DNA of 22,010 bases from an uncultured Collinsella sp. (GTDB lineage Bacteria; Actinomycetota; Coriobacteriia; Coriobacteriales; Coriobacteriaceae). This document shows, one piece after another, positions 13,985 to 21,745 of the stretch (positions are counted from its first letter, which is position 1; every line of letters begins with the position of its first letter). The notes under the pieces were generated by a model. That model saw only the letters and a program-made list of their open reading frames with translations. It was not told where the DNA came from and ran no database searches. Where the stretch lies: assembly GCA_900548255.1 (NCBI GenBank), contig URKH01000032.1:1-22010 (forward strand), written 5' to 3'. The position numbers were made by a program, and so were the translations under genes.

Positions 13985-16642
13985 TTAAGCGCCGAGCGCG
14001 GTCTTGGCAGCCGCGAGGGCATCGGCGATACCGGCAGCATTCTTGCCGCCAGCCTGGGCCATGTTGGGACGACCGCCACCACGACCGTCGACCAGGCCCG
14101 CGATCTGCTTGATCACGTTACCGGCGTGGAAACCGGCCTTGACGGCGTCATCGGAGCCGGCAGCGAGCAGGGCCGGGGTGCCCTTTTCGGTCACGCTAGC
14201 GACGACGCAGGCGACGGGGCCGGCGACCTTCTGGTGCACGGTATCCCAGACGTTGCGCAGGTCGGCAGCTTCAAGGCCCTGGAGCTCAGCGACGACGAGC
14301 TTGTAGCCATTGACCTCGACGGCACCCTCGATGGCGCCGGAGATGGCGTCGGAAGAGCCACCGGTGAGTGCCTTCTTGAGCTTGTTGGAAGTCTCGCGCA
14401 GCTCGGCCTGCAGGTTCTCCACGCGGGCGGGAACCTCGTCAACGCGGCACTTGAGCGCAGCGGCAGCGGCGTCAACGAGCGCCAGGCGGTCGGCCATGTA
14501 ATCGAGGGCGCCCTTGGAGGTCACGGCCTCGATACGGCGGACGTTGGAGCCCGTGGAAGACTCGGAGATGATCTTGAACAGACCGATCTCGGCGGTGTTG
14601 GCGGCATGCGTGCCACCGCAGAGCTCGCGGGAGAACGGCTGGTCCTCGGCGCCCACGGAGACAACGCGGACGACGTCGCCGTACTTCTCGCCAAAGAGGG
14701 CGACAGCACCGGCGGCCTTGGCCTCGTCGATGCCCATGACGCGGGTCACAACCGGCTTGGAAGCGAAGATCTGCTGGTTGACCAGGTCCTCGACAGCCTT
14801 GAGCTGCTCGGAGGACAGAGCCTCGAAGTGCGTGAAGTCAAAGCGCAGGTGCTCGGGCGTCACCAACGAGCCAGCCTGGGAGACATGCTCGCCCAGGACC
14901 TGCTTAAGCGCGGCGTCGAGCAGGTGCGTGGCGGTGTGGTTGCGACGCAGGAAGCCACGGCGCTCGGCGTCGAGCGCGGCGGTCACGGTAGCACCAACGG
15001 TCAGCGTGCCCTCGGCGACGTGGGCGACGTGGGCATACAGGCCGTTGTGGTTCTTGGTATCGGAAATGGTCAGCGCAACGCCCTCGGCGGAAAGCTCGCC
15101 GGCGTCGCCCTGCTGGCCACCCATCTCGGCATAGAACGGGGTGCGGTCGAGCACGACCTCGACGTCCTCGCCGGCGGCAACGGACTCGACGGACTCGCCG
15201 TTGCTCACGATGGCGACAACCTTGGCGCCATCGATGACGTCGTTGTCATAGCCGTCGAACTCGGTCGCGGCAACCTTGTCGGAAAGCTCGACCCACACGT
15301 CGTTAAAGCTACCCCAGGCATCGCCCTTAGCGTTGGCGCGGGCGCGGGCCTTCTGGTCCTCCATGCAAGCGGTAAAGCCATCCATGTCGACGTCGTGACC
15401 GGCGGTGCCGGCGATCTCGACAGTCAGGTCAATGGGGAAACCAAAGGTGTCGTGAAGCTTAAAGGCAACATCGCCCGGAAGGACAGCGCCGTCGGCGAGC
15501 GCGGCCAGGGCCTCGTCCAGGTAAACGCGGCCGTTATCGAGCGTCGTTGAGAAACGCTCCTCCTCGGAGGCGACGATGCCCTTAACGAGCGCGACGTTCT
15601 TGAGCAGCTCGGGATAAGCCTCGCCCATCTGAGCGTTGACCTCGTCGATAAACTTGGTCAGGAAGGCGCCCTCGATGCCCAGCAGACGACCGTGGAACAC
15701 GGCACGACGGAGCAGGCGGCGCAGGACGTACTCGCGGCCCTCGTTACCGGGCAGGATGCCGTCCGAGATCATAAAGTCGACGGCACGGGAGTGGTCGGCG
15801 ATGATGCGCAGGGAGCGGCTGGCACCGGAGTAATCGTCGGCGTCATAGGTCTTGCCGCTGATCTTCTCACCGAGCTTGATGAGGTGCTGCATCAGATCGC
15901 CGTCGTAGTTAGCGGTCTTGTGCTGCATGATAGCGGCCATGCGCTCCAGACCCATGCCCGTATCGAGGTTGCGGTGCGGCAGCTCCGGCATGGAGCCGTC
16001 CTCCTGGCGGTCGTACTGGGTAAACACGAGGTTCCAGAACTCAAGGAAGCGATCGCAGTCGCAGCCAGGCTTGCAGTCGGGGCTGCCGCAACCGACCTCC
16101 TCGCCCATGTCAAAGTAGATCTCGGAGCACGGACCGCAGGGGCCGGTGGGGCCAGCGGCCCAGAAGTTGTCGTCCTCGCCCAGGCGGGAGATGTGATCCT
16201 CGGCAACGCCCAGAGAGCGCCACACGTCGTGGGTCTCGTCGTCTTCGGTAAAGACGGTGAAGTACAGGCGGTCGAGCGGCAGCTTGAACTCCTTGGTGAT
16301 GAGCTCAAAGGCCCAAGCGCAGGCCTGCTGCTTGGAGACGCCGCCAAAGGAGAAGTCGCCGAGCATCTCAAAGAAGGACAGGTGACGGCCGTCCTCACCG
16401 ATGCAGTCGATGTCGTTGGTGCGGACACACTTCTGGCAGGAGATCGCGCCGATCTCCTTCATGGTCTTCTTGCCCTGGTAGTACTCCTTAAACTGGTTCA
16501 TGCCGGCGTTGGCAAGCAGCAGCGAAGGATCGTCGGGGACGAGGGACGAAGAAGGATAGAGCTTAAGACCGCGCTCCTCAAAGAAGTTGAGGAACTTGGA
16601 GCGGATCTCGGCCGTAGTCATTGACGGGTAGTCAGCACTCAT
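13985..16642 (-). CDS. alaS: alanyl-tRNA synthetase
   Basis: Class II synthetase charging tRNA-Ala, 885 residues, full length. The catalytic core (1-450) begins EIRSKFLNFFEERG and includes RTNDIDCIGEDGRHLSFFEM at about 74-93. The editing domain has the zinc ligands HTATH (569-573) and CGGTH (675-679). The C-terminal DHHA1-like domain carries GRGGGRPNMAQAGG (853-866). The ATG at 16642 has AGGAG nine bases upstream; the open frame continues to 16732 without synthetase-like sequence. A second start (MTTAEI, 16621) is possible. It heads a tightly spaced operon with ruvX, mltG, yqeG, aroK and the aroB-like gene. Confidence 0.98.
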   Translation of the reverse strand: MSADYPSMTTAEIRSKFLNFFEERGLKLYPSSSLVPDDPSLLLANAGMNQFKEYYQGKKTMKEIGAISCQKCVRTNDIDCIGEDGRHLSFFEMLGDFSFGGVSKQQACAWAFELITKEFKLPLDRLYFTVFTEDDETHDVWRSLGVAEDHISRLGEDDNFWAAGPTGPCGPCSEIYFDMGEEVGCGSPDCKPGCDCDRFLEFWNLVFTQYDRQEDGSMPELPHRNLDTGMGLERMAAIMQHKTANYDGDLMQHLIKLGEKISGKTYDADDYSGASRSLRIIADHSRAVDFMISDGILPGNEGREYVLRRLLRRAVFHGRLLGIEGAFLTKFIDEVNAQMGEAYPELLKNVALVKGIVASEEERFSTTLDNGRVYLDEALAALADGAVLPGDVAFKLHDTFGFPIDLTVEIAGTAGHDVDMDGFTACMEDQKARARANAKGDAWGSFNDVWVELSDKVAATEFDGYDNDVIDGAKVVAIVSNGESVESVAAGEDVEVVLDRTPFYAEMGGQQGDAGELSAEGVALTISDTKNHNGLYAHVAHVAEGTLTVGATVTAALDAERRGFLRRNHTATHLLDAALKQVLGEHVSQAGSLVTPEHLRFDFTHFEALSSEQLKAVEDLVNQQIFASKPVVTRVMGIDEAKAAGAVALFGEKYGDVVRVVSVGAEDQPFSRELCGGTHAANTAEIGLFKIISESSTGSNVRRIEAVTSKGALDYMADRLALVDAAAAALKCRVDEVPARVENLQAELRETSNKLKKALTGGSSDAISGAIEGAVEVNGYKLVVAELQGLEAADLRNVWDTVHQKVAGPVACVVASVTEKGTPALLAAGSDDAVKAGFHAGNVIKQIAGLVDGRGGGRPNMAQAGGKNAAGIADALAAAKTALGA

Positions 16643-16688
16643 AGAGGGAATCTCCTCGGTTTCACATCGAAACAGTTCAAACGTAACG

Positions 16689-16716
16689 ATATTACCATCC
16701 AACCGCCCCCGTGCAA
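16689..16716 (-). promoter_or_regulatory. possible alaS operon promoter
   Basis: On the minus strand TTGCAC (16716-16711) and TAATAT (16694-16689) are 16 bases apart, placing a start site about 40 bases before the alaS ATG. The match is moderate, and the minus-35 element touches the U tract of the preceding terminator. A T-box leader was looked for and not found. Confidence 0.3.
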
Positions 16717-16744
16717 AAAAGAGGGCCGCCAAACAGCGACCCTC
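16715..16744 (-). terminator. rho-independent terminator upstream of alaS
   Basis: On the minus strand GAGGGUCGC and GCGGCCCUC form a nine-bp stem with one G-U pair and a six-base loop, followed by six Us (16720-16715). It would stop leftward transcription from the sigma-factor/AI-2E operon before alaS. That makes about 340 bases of that transcript antisense to the small gene at 16840-17079. Confidence 0.8.
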
Positions 16745-16839
16745 CAGCGAAAGTGCACGTTATTTAGGTCTGTCAAATACTTTGAAAAAAAATGATTTCG
16801 GTAAAATTTCATATAAGAATCGTCCGGAAGGAGCGATCG

Positions 16840-17079
16840 ATGGATAGCAAACGGTTTGTCGTGAATGCACTAATCTCGGTAGCCCTTTTAGCAATCTTCG
16901 CTTACTCGAGCTGGTATGTGAACCAGCCGAGATTTGGCTACGCATTGTACGCAGTAACATCTGGCGATAAAGCGTATTACACCCTAAGCGCAATTGACGC
17001 CATCTTTTTCTATGTGGCTGGCCCCTTATCAATCGCTTTGATCGCGTTTATTGTTATTTACAACATCAAGAAACGCTAA
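16840..17079 (+). CDS. small two-helix membrane protein of unknown function
   Basis: An unrecognised 79-residue protein. Two hydrophobic segments span about 7-25 and 52-74, joined by a polar loop rich in tyrosine and ending in a basic tail (KKR). A strong ribosome binding site, AAGGAG at 16828-16833, lies six bases before the ATG, which makes real translation likely. A TAAAAT minus-10-like element at 16802-16807 precedes it. By hand count the gene is about 44% G+C, clearly below its neighbours, and its upstream region is AT-rich too, which suggests recent transfer. It is the only rightward gene between 3437 and the window end, and converges on the AI-2E permease gene with six bases between stops. 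A holin-like, toxin-like or stress peptide role is possible but unsupported. Confidence 0.7.
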   Translation: MDSKRFVVNALISVALLAIFAYSSWYVNQPRFGYALYAVTSGDKAYYTLSAIDAIFFYVAGPLSIALIAFIVIYNIKKR

Positions 17080-17085
17080 CAGGGC

Positions 17086-18498
17086 CTATTTGGAATCCGA
17101 ATCGTCCATGGAGCCGTCGATGCCGGTTTTGGTGTCGTCGTCCGTATTGGAATCGTCATCCTTGGCGAAGGGGTTCTTGAAAAAGCCTGTCGCGTCGGGC
17201 TGAAGCCCCGAGAGCTTGATCCAGGGATTATCGAGCTCGGGCTTGGGCATGGCCTTGGCCTCGGGTGCTGTCTCGTTGCCGATGAGCTCGGACTCATAGA
17301 TGAACGTATCGTCTCCAAGCGCGTCGTAGGCGGCGACCGGGTTGCCCTCGGTATCGCGATACGGAGTGCCCTTAAACACGGCGCCGTCGTATGCCACGAG
17401 CTGACAACCGGTCTCGTTCTCAAAGTAGTAGACGAAAATGCCCTTGAGGGCCGCGCACAGCGGAATGGCGATAACCATGCCGATGGGACCCATGAGTGCC
17501 GAACCGATAACGAGGGCCGTAAGGCTCATGACGGGATGCACCTGCACCGAGCTCTGCATGACCTTGGGCGAAATGACATTATCGGTGACGTTTTGAGCCA
17601 CCATGGTCACGACAAGCGTCCATAACGCCAGCATAGGGCTGAACATAAAACCGAGCACCGTGGCGATCGCCGCGCTCACCCAGGGACCGACAACCGGAAC
17701 CAAGTGCATAATGCCGGTAAAGATAGCCATGAGTGCTGCATACGGATGGCCGATGATCGTAAAACCAATAAAGGCAAGAAAACCGCCACAGATCGATGTG
17801 ATGACCATGCCACGTATGTATCCGCCGACCGAACGCGAAAGAATGGCCACCATAAAGCGGTACGAGGTCTCTTTTTCCTGCCCGATGATGGTGCAGACCT
17901 CGTGGTGCATGCGGGGATAATCGCAGGCAAGCCAGTAGGCAAGCACCAGACCCAGGAAGATGACGAACAGCTGCGAGGCCGTGTTGGTAATGAGCGGAAA
18001 CACACCGCGGCCGAGCTCAGCAGCGATTTGCGAGACGTACTTGGACGCTACGGTAACCAGCGAAGAAAGATTGTCGTCCAGATACTCCTTGAGCGGCGTG
18101 TTGTTGAGCGTCTTGGCGTGCGAGAGCATCTCGTTGAGATCGCCACCCGCAACACGAAGCTGCTCGGGCAGGCGGCTCAGGACTTCCATGATTTGACCGA
18201 GCAAAATAGGCGATAGGATGCAGACGACGCCGACGAGCACGGCAACAACCACAATGAGCGCGATGAGCGAACCGAGGCCACGTCCGACGCCGTGATGCTC
18301 GAGCCAGTTGGTGATCGGAGACATCACAAAAGCGATGATGGAACCGACAGAGAGAAACTCGATGACCGGTGCCAGGATGCCCATAAGGTTAAAGATGACG
18401 GCAGCGATGACAATGCAGCCGACGACGCCCCAAATACGCAGCGTCAGAATGCGGGTATCGCGAAGCGTGCGGTCGATTTGTTGGGGGTGCTCACTCAT
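17086..18498 (-). CDS. AI-2E family (UPF0118) membrane permease with acidic C-terminal tail
   Basis: A 470-residue membrane protein of the AI-2E/UPF0118 family, whose members include autoinducer-2 exporter TqsA and Na+/H+ antiporters. Hydrophobic helices occupy about 22-105 and 168-355, separated by a soluble region (105-165). Family marks are GIMHLVPVVGPWVSA (262-276), DNVISP (306-311) and GSALMGPIGMVIAIP (332-346). Residues 360-470 form an extra hydrophilic tail ending in an Asp-rich stretch, longer than usual. The start overlaps the sigma-factor stop by four bases, so it belongs to the sigma operon and may be a target or sensor of it. Substrate is unknown. Confidence 0.88.
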   Translation of the reverse strand: MSEHPQQIDRTLRDTRILTLRIWGVVGCIVIAAVIFNLMGILAPVIEFLSVGSIIAFVMSPITNWLEHHGVGRGLGSLIALIVVVAVLVGVVCILSPILLGQIMEVLSRLPEQLRVAGGDLNEMLSHAKTLNNTPLKEYLDDNLSSLVTVASKYVSQIAAELGRGVFPLITNTASQLFVIFLGLVLAYWLACDYPRMHHEVCTIIGQEKETSYRFMVAILSRSVGGYIRGMVITSICGGFLAFIGFTIIGHPYAALMAIFTGIMHLVPVVGPWVSAAIATVLGFMFSPMLALWTLVVTMVAQNVTDNVISPKVMQSSVQVHPVMSLTALVIGSALMGPIGMVIAIPLCAALKGIFVYYFENETGCQLVAYDGAVFKGTPYRDTEGNPVAAYDALGDDTFIYESELIGNETAPEAKAMPKPELDNPWIKLSGLQPDATGFFKNPFAKDDDSNTDDDTKTGIDGSMDDSDSK

Positions 18499-19286
18499 GA
18501 ACGAACCATCACTCCGTCGGGGTCAATCTTATCTTGAATCTTCTTAAGCGTGCGGCGCAGCAGACGCGAAACCTGCACCTGCGAGATGCCCAGCTTCTTG
18601 GCAATCTCGATCTGGGTCATGCCCTTCACAAAACGCAGCTCGATAACCTCGCGCTCGCGAGGCGAGAAATCGCGGATGGCTTCCTCGATTACCAGACGGT
18701 CATCGGTAAAGTCGAGCTCGTTGTCGTCGTCGGCATAGCGATCGAGAATCGAGGGAGCATCGTCGGAGTCGGACGCGCCGGGAGCCTCGATGGGCACCGA
18801 GGTATAGGCCGAGGACGATTCCATGGCTTCGAGCACCTCGTCAACGGTCACGCCAAGGTAATCGGCGATTTCCTCAACCTTGGGCGAACGCTGAAGCTCG
18901 TTGGTGAGCTTATCGGTGGCCTGGTTAACCTTGGCAGAGAGCTCCTGCAGACGACGCGGCACGCGCACACTCCAGCCCTTGTCGCGGAAGTGGCGCTTAA
19001 TCTCGCCCAAGATGGTGGGCGTGGCAAACGTCGTGAACTCGAGTCCGCGTTCAGGGTCAAAGCGGTCGATAGCCTTGAGCAAGCCCAAGTACCCGACCTG
19101 CAAAAGGTCATCGAGCGGCTCGCCGCGGTTCTTGAATTTGTTGGCAAGAAACCTTACCAGGTTCATATGGGACATGACGAGCTGCTCGCGAGCATCCGGA
19201 TCACCGGTCTCCTTATAACGACGAAACAGCTCGCGGGTTTTCTCCTTGTCCCAAGCGGTCTTGCCGCTCCGGGAACGTTCGGTCAT
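18495..19286 (-). CDS. SigB/SigF/SigG-type alternative sigma factor
   Basis: A 263-residue group 3 sigma-70 factor that directs RNA polymerase to stress or developmental promoters. Region 2 spans about 35-105 with DDLLQVGYLGLLKAIDRFDP (59-78) and the minus-10 recognition stretch FTTFATPTILGEIKRHFRDK. Region 3 runs about 110-165. An acidic spacer (170-196, rich in Asp and Ser) leads to region 4 with the helix-turn-helix TQIEIAKKLGISQVQVSRLL (224-243). The ATG is one base after the stop of the RsbW-like gene, as expected for a sigma/anti-sigma pair, and the end overlaps the permease gene. No anti-anti-sigma (RsbV/SpoIIAA) gene is present here. Confidence 0.93.
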   Translation of the reverse strand: MTERSRSGKTAWDKEKTRELFRRYKETGDPDAREQLVMSHMNLVRFLANKFKNRGEPLDDLLQVGYLGLLKAIDRFDPERGLEFTTFATPTILGEIKRHFRDKGWSVRVPRRLQELSAKVNQATDKLTNELQRSPKVEEIADYLGVTVDEVLEAMESSSAYTSVPIEAPGASDSDDAPSILDRYADDDNELDFTDDRLVIEEAIRDFSPREREVIELRFVKGMTQIEIAKKLGISQVQVSRLLRRTLKKIQDKIDPDGVMVRS

Positions 19287-19287
19287 A

Positions 19288-19665
19288 TTAGATATCCGCC
19301 TTGAGGTCGAGGGAAAGCGTTAGGGGCGCCGCAGTCTTTTCGTAGGAATCGCACACGCTTGCAAGAATGAGCTCGGCATACACAGTAGCCTGGTCATCCT
19401 CGTCGACGGTGGCCTGTTCCCCAAAGGTAAAGGTCATGCCGACGTGAGATTCGTCCACATCGAAATTGATCGTGATGTCGTCGCAGTCGACCGCGGTGCA
19501 CCCAAAGATGAAGGCTTCCTCGGCAGCCATGCGGATATCCTCGATGCGATCGACGGACATAGAGCACAGGGCGCCGACGTTGGCGGCCGTCATGCGCACC
19601 AAGCGCGCGAGACGAGGATCACCGGCAACGCTCAGCGTGATGGGGCAGGTCGCTTCACTACTCAT
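19288..19665 (-). CDS. RsbW-like anti-sigma protein with degenerate ATP site
   Basis: A 125-residue protein resembling the RsbW/SpoIIAB GHKL kinase fold: a beta strand (ITLSVAG), the helix DPRLARLVRMTAANVGALC, then DIRMAAEEAFIF matching the N-box helix. In SpoIIAB the motif is E-x-x-x-N; here Glu50 is followed four residues later by Phe54 in place of Asn. The D-x-G-x-G loop is absent (VGMTFTFGEQ, 75-84), as are the lid glycines before the ELILASVCDSYE helix. So ATP binding and kinase activity are doubtful, while sigma binding may persist. AGGAG lies seven bases before the ATG at 19665, which overlaps the DUF948 gene by eight. Identity rests on fold pattern and on the adjacent sigma gene. Confidence 0.65.
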   Translation of the reverse strand: MSSEATCPITLSVAGDPRLARLVRMTAANVGALCSMSVDRIEDIRMAAEEAFIFGCTAVDCDDITINFDVDESHVGMTFTFGEQATVDEDDQATVYAELILASVCDSYEKTAAPLTLSLDLKADI

Positions 19666-20245
19666 CGCAGGACTCCTCGGAGGTCTCGGCAGGCGTATAG
19701 GTGTAATACTGAGCAGGCTTGGCTGCGGGCTTCTGAACATCATCGTCGTCAGCAGCGGCATCGTCATCGCCAATCAGAACGCGCTCAGTAGGCTGCTCGG
19801 CCTCGGCGGCGGCAGCGGCGAGCTTGCGATCGGCGTCGGCTGCAGGAGCCTTCACCTTATTGAAGAGCTTCTGCACGGCACCGGCGGCAGAATCAGTCAC
19901 GCTCGATACGGCATTGCTAGCCTCGGCCACGCTGCCCGTGACCTCGGAGATGTCGCGAACGACCGCCTCAACCTCAACGAGGTTAGACGTCAGGGCGTCA
20001 ACGGCATTCTTGCTCGACTTGAGGAGCGGCTCCATCTGGGCAAGTGCCGGCGTAAGCTCGTCAACGGCGCCATCGAGCTTTGCCACCACGGGCTGTGCCT
20101 CGGCGAGCGTATTATTGAGGTCACTCACCGTCTTGTCGAGCGAGTCGACGACGGTGCGGGTCTTGCGCAGTGTGAGTGCAAGCTCAACGACGGCCCACAC
20201 GCCGGCAATGGCGAGCACCAGCAGGGCGATTTGAATGGGACTCAT
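19658..20245 (-). CDS. DUF948 membrane-anchored coiled-coil protein
   Basis: A 195-residue DUF948 protein with one N-terminal membrane helix (4-24), then a long helical region of heptad-like hydrophobics (30-120, with repeated Val/Leu spacing) and an Ala/Asp-rich tail holding KPAAKPAQYYTYTP. B. subtilis YtxG, a general stress protein under SigB, is of this family; the molecular function is unknown. GGGAGG precedes the ATG. It opens the operon with the RsbW-like and sigma genes, overlapping the former. In many actinomycetes a DUF948 gene lies between rarA and alaS, so its place here is ancestral and the sigma genes look like the later arrivals. Confidence 0.88.
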   Translation of the reverse strand: MSPIQIALLVLAIAGVWAVVELALTLRKTRTVVDSLDKTVSDLNNTLAEAQPVVAKLDGAVDELTPALAQMEPLLKSSKNAVDALTSNLVEVEAVVRDISEVTGSVAEASNAVSSVTDSAAGAVQKLFNKVKAPAADADRKLAAAAAEAEQPTERVLIGDDDAAADDDDVQKPAAKPAQYYTYTPAETSEESCDE

Positions 20246-20287
20246 ACAAGCCTCCCGAAGGAATCGAAATACAGACGTTTTTCATGG

Positions 20288-20317
20288 TACCCCAAAGAAG
20301 GGCAAAGATACCCAAAG
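20288..20317 (-). promoter_or_regulatory. direct repeat upstream of the sigma operon
   Basis: On the minus strand CTTTGGGTA (20317-20309) and CTTTGGGGTA (20297-20288) recur 20-21 bases apart, two helical turns, in the 95-base gap between rarA and the DUF948 gene. GGGTAT (20313-20308) equals the SigB-type minus-10 consensus, but no GTTT-like minus-35 was found 12-15 bases before it. It may be a regulator site; autoregulation by the sigma factor is only a possibility. Confidence 0.3.
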
Positions 20318-20340
20318 GGAATGCGCGAGGCGCCAATGGC

Positions 20341-21690
20341 CTACTTGGGAGCGTTGCCGCTACGGTCGCGCTCGCTTTGCTCCACACGCCACTCTTCCCA
20401 ACCGCGGCCGGCAGGCTGCCAGAACGCGCCGCGCTCCAACCCCTCGGGCAAATAGCGCTGATCGACCCAGCCTTCGGGATAATCGTGCGGGTACTTGTAT
20501 ACACCGTACTCGTCGCTGCCGGGACGGTGACGATCGCGCAGGTAGCTGGGCACCTCGCGAAGACCACTGCTGTGGATATCGGCCAGCGCCGCATCGATCG
20601 AGGCCTCACACGCGTTGGACTTAGGCGCCAGGCACACATAGAGCGCAGCCTGAGCCAGGTTGATGCGACACTCGGGATAGCCAATGACCTCGGCAGATTT
20701 AAATGCGGCATGTGCCACCAAAAGCGCCTGCGGGTCGGCGTTGCCAACATCCTCGGAAGCCTGAATCATAATGCGGCGAGCGATAAACTTGGGATCCTCC
20801 CCCGCATCGATCATGCGCGCAAGCCAATAAATGGTGGCATCGGGATCGCTGCCTCGCATGGACTTGATGAACGCGCTAATAATGTCGTAGTGCATATCAC
20901 CGTTTTTGTCATACGAAAACCCACGACGCGGATTGGCGATCTTCACGTCGTCCACGGTAATGGGATAGCGTTCCCCCGCCGCCGGCGCTGGCGTTCCCTC
21001 AGTATCGGGACGCGTAACGGCAATCTCACTCGCAAGCTCGAGCGTCGTGAGCGCCGAGCGCGCATCACCCGCGGCCAGCGTGCAAATGGTCTTGACTGTA
21101 TCCTTATCGGCCGAGAACTTTCCGTTTAAACCCTGCGGCGCCTCGAGCGCACGCTCAATGAGCGTGGCGATATCCTCGTCCTTCAGGTGCTCAAGCTCTA
21201 CCACACGCCCACGCGAGAGCAATGCCGAGTTGACCTCAAAGTACGGGTTTTCCGTCGTGGCGCCAATCATAATGACGGTGCGGTTCTCGACCGCATGCAG
21301 CAGGGCATCTTGCTGCGACTTCGAAAAGCGATGGATCTCATCGATAAACAGAATGGTGCGGCGGTCGTAGGTGTTCAGACGGGTCTTAGCCTCATCGATT
21401 ACGCGGCGCAGGTCCTTCACAGTGCCCGTCACGGCGCTGACCTCGACAAACTCGCTCTTGGTATGGTTGGCGATAATGTGGGCCAGCGTCGTCTTGCCCG
21501 TGCCAGCCGGGCCGTACAGAATCACGCTCGACAGCACGTCATGCTCAATCGCGGCGCGCAGCCACGAGCCCTTACCGACGGCCTTTTGCTGGCCCACATA
21601 CTCGTCGACCGAATTGGGGCGCATACGCACCGCAAGCGGCGCATTTTTAAAGGAGCGCTCGCGCGTCGAAGCAGAAAAAAGGTCGTCCAT
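20341..21690 (-). CDS. rarA: replication-associated recombination ATPase RarA (MgsA)
   Basis: A 449-residue AAA+ ATPase related to clamp loaders that acts at stalled replication forks. The start matches the family (MDDLFSAS...PLAVRMRP...DEYVGQ). Walker A GPAGTGKT is at 60-67, Walker B ILFIDEIHRF at about 113-122, sensor 1 in GATTENP, and the arginine finger region NSALLSRGRV follows. The C-terminal MgsA domain includes PHDYPEGWVDQRYLPEGL. I chose the ATG at 21690; ATGs at 21696 and 21705 are in frame, and GGG six bases upstream favours 21690. A LexA-type palindrome lies upstream. In actinomycetes rarA commonly sits upstream of a DUF948 gene and alaS, as here. Confidence 0.95.
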   Translation of the reverse strand: MDDLFSASTRERSFKNAPLAVRMRPNSVDEYVGQQKAVGKGSWLRAAIEHDVLSSVILYGPAGTGKTTLAHIIANHTKSEFVEVSAVTGTVKDLRRVIDEAKTRLNTYDRRTILFIDEIHRFSKSQQDALLHAVENRTVIMIGATTENPYFEVNSALLSRGRVVELEHLKDEDIATLIERALEAPQGLNGKFSADKDTVKTICTLAAGDARSALTTLELASEIAVTRPDTEGTPAPAAGERYPITVDDVKIANPRRGFSYDKNGDMHYDIISAFIKSMRGSDPDATIYWLARMIDAGEDPKFIARRIMIQASEDVGNADPQALLVAHAAFKSAEVIGYPECRINLAQAALYVCLAPKSNACEASIDAALADIHSSGLREVPSYLRDRHRPGSDEYGVYKYPHDYPEGWVDQRYLPEGLERGAFWQPAGRGWEEWRVEQSERDRSGNAPK

Positions 21691-21729
21691 AGCCATCCCG
21701 TGCATTAATCAAAATCGTTGTTGACCAAC

Positions 21730-21735
21730 AGTATA
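21730..21735 (-). promoter_or_regulatory. candidate minus-10 box for rarA
   Basis: The minus strand reads TATACT, 39 bases before the chosen rarA ATG. The matching minus-35 position (21753-21758) is a poor hexamer and lies inside the LexA-like palindrome, so binding there would block polymerase. A second palindrome, TGTTGACCAACA (21719-21730), touches the downstream edge. Confidence 0.35.
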
Positions 21736-21745
21736 CCGAAAGGAT

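Noticed and set aside
13553..15550. Long plus-strand open frame opposite alaS and ruvX (665 codons)
   Set aside because: Antisense shadow of two certain genes, with no recognisable domain and no ribosome binding site of note.
16643..16950. T-box riboswitch upstream of alaS
   Set aside because: No T-box sequence (AGGGTGG-like followed by CCGCG) is seen; the terminator is better explained as the end of the preceding operon, and the leader after it is too short.
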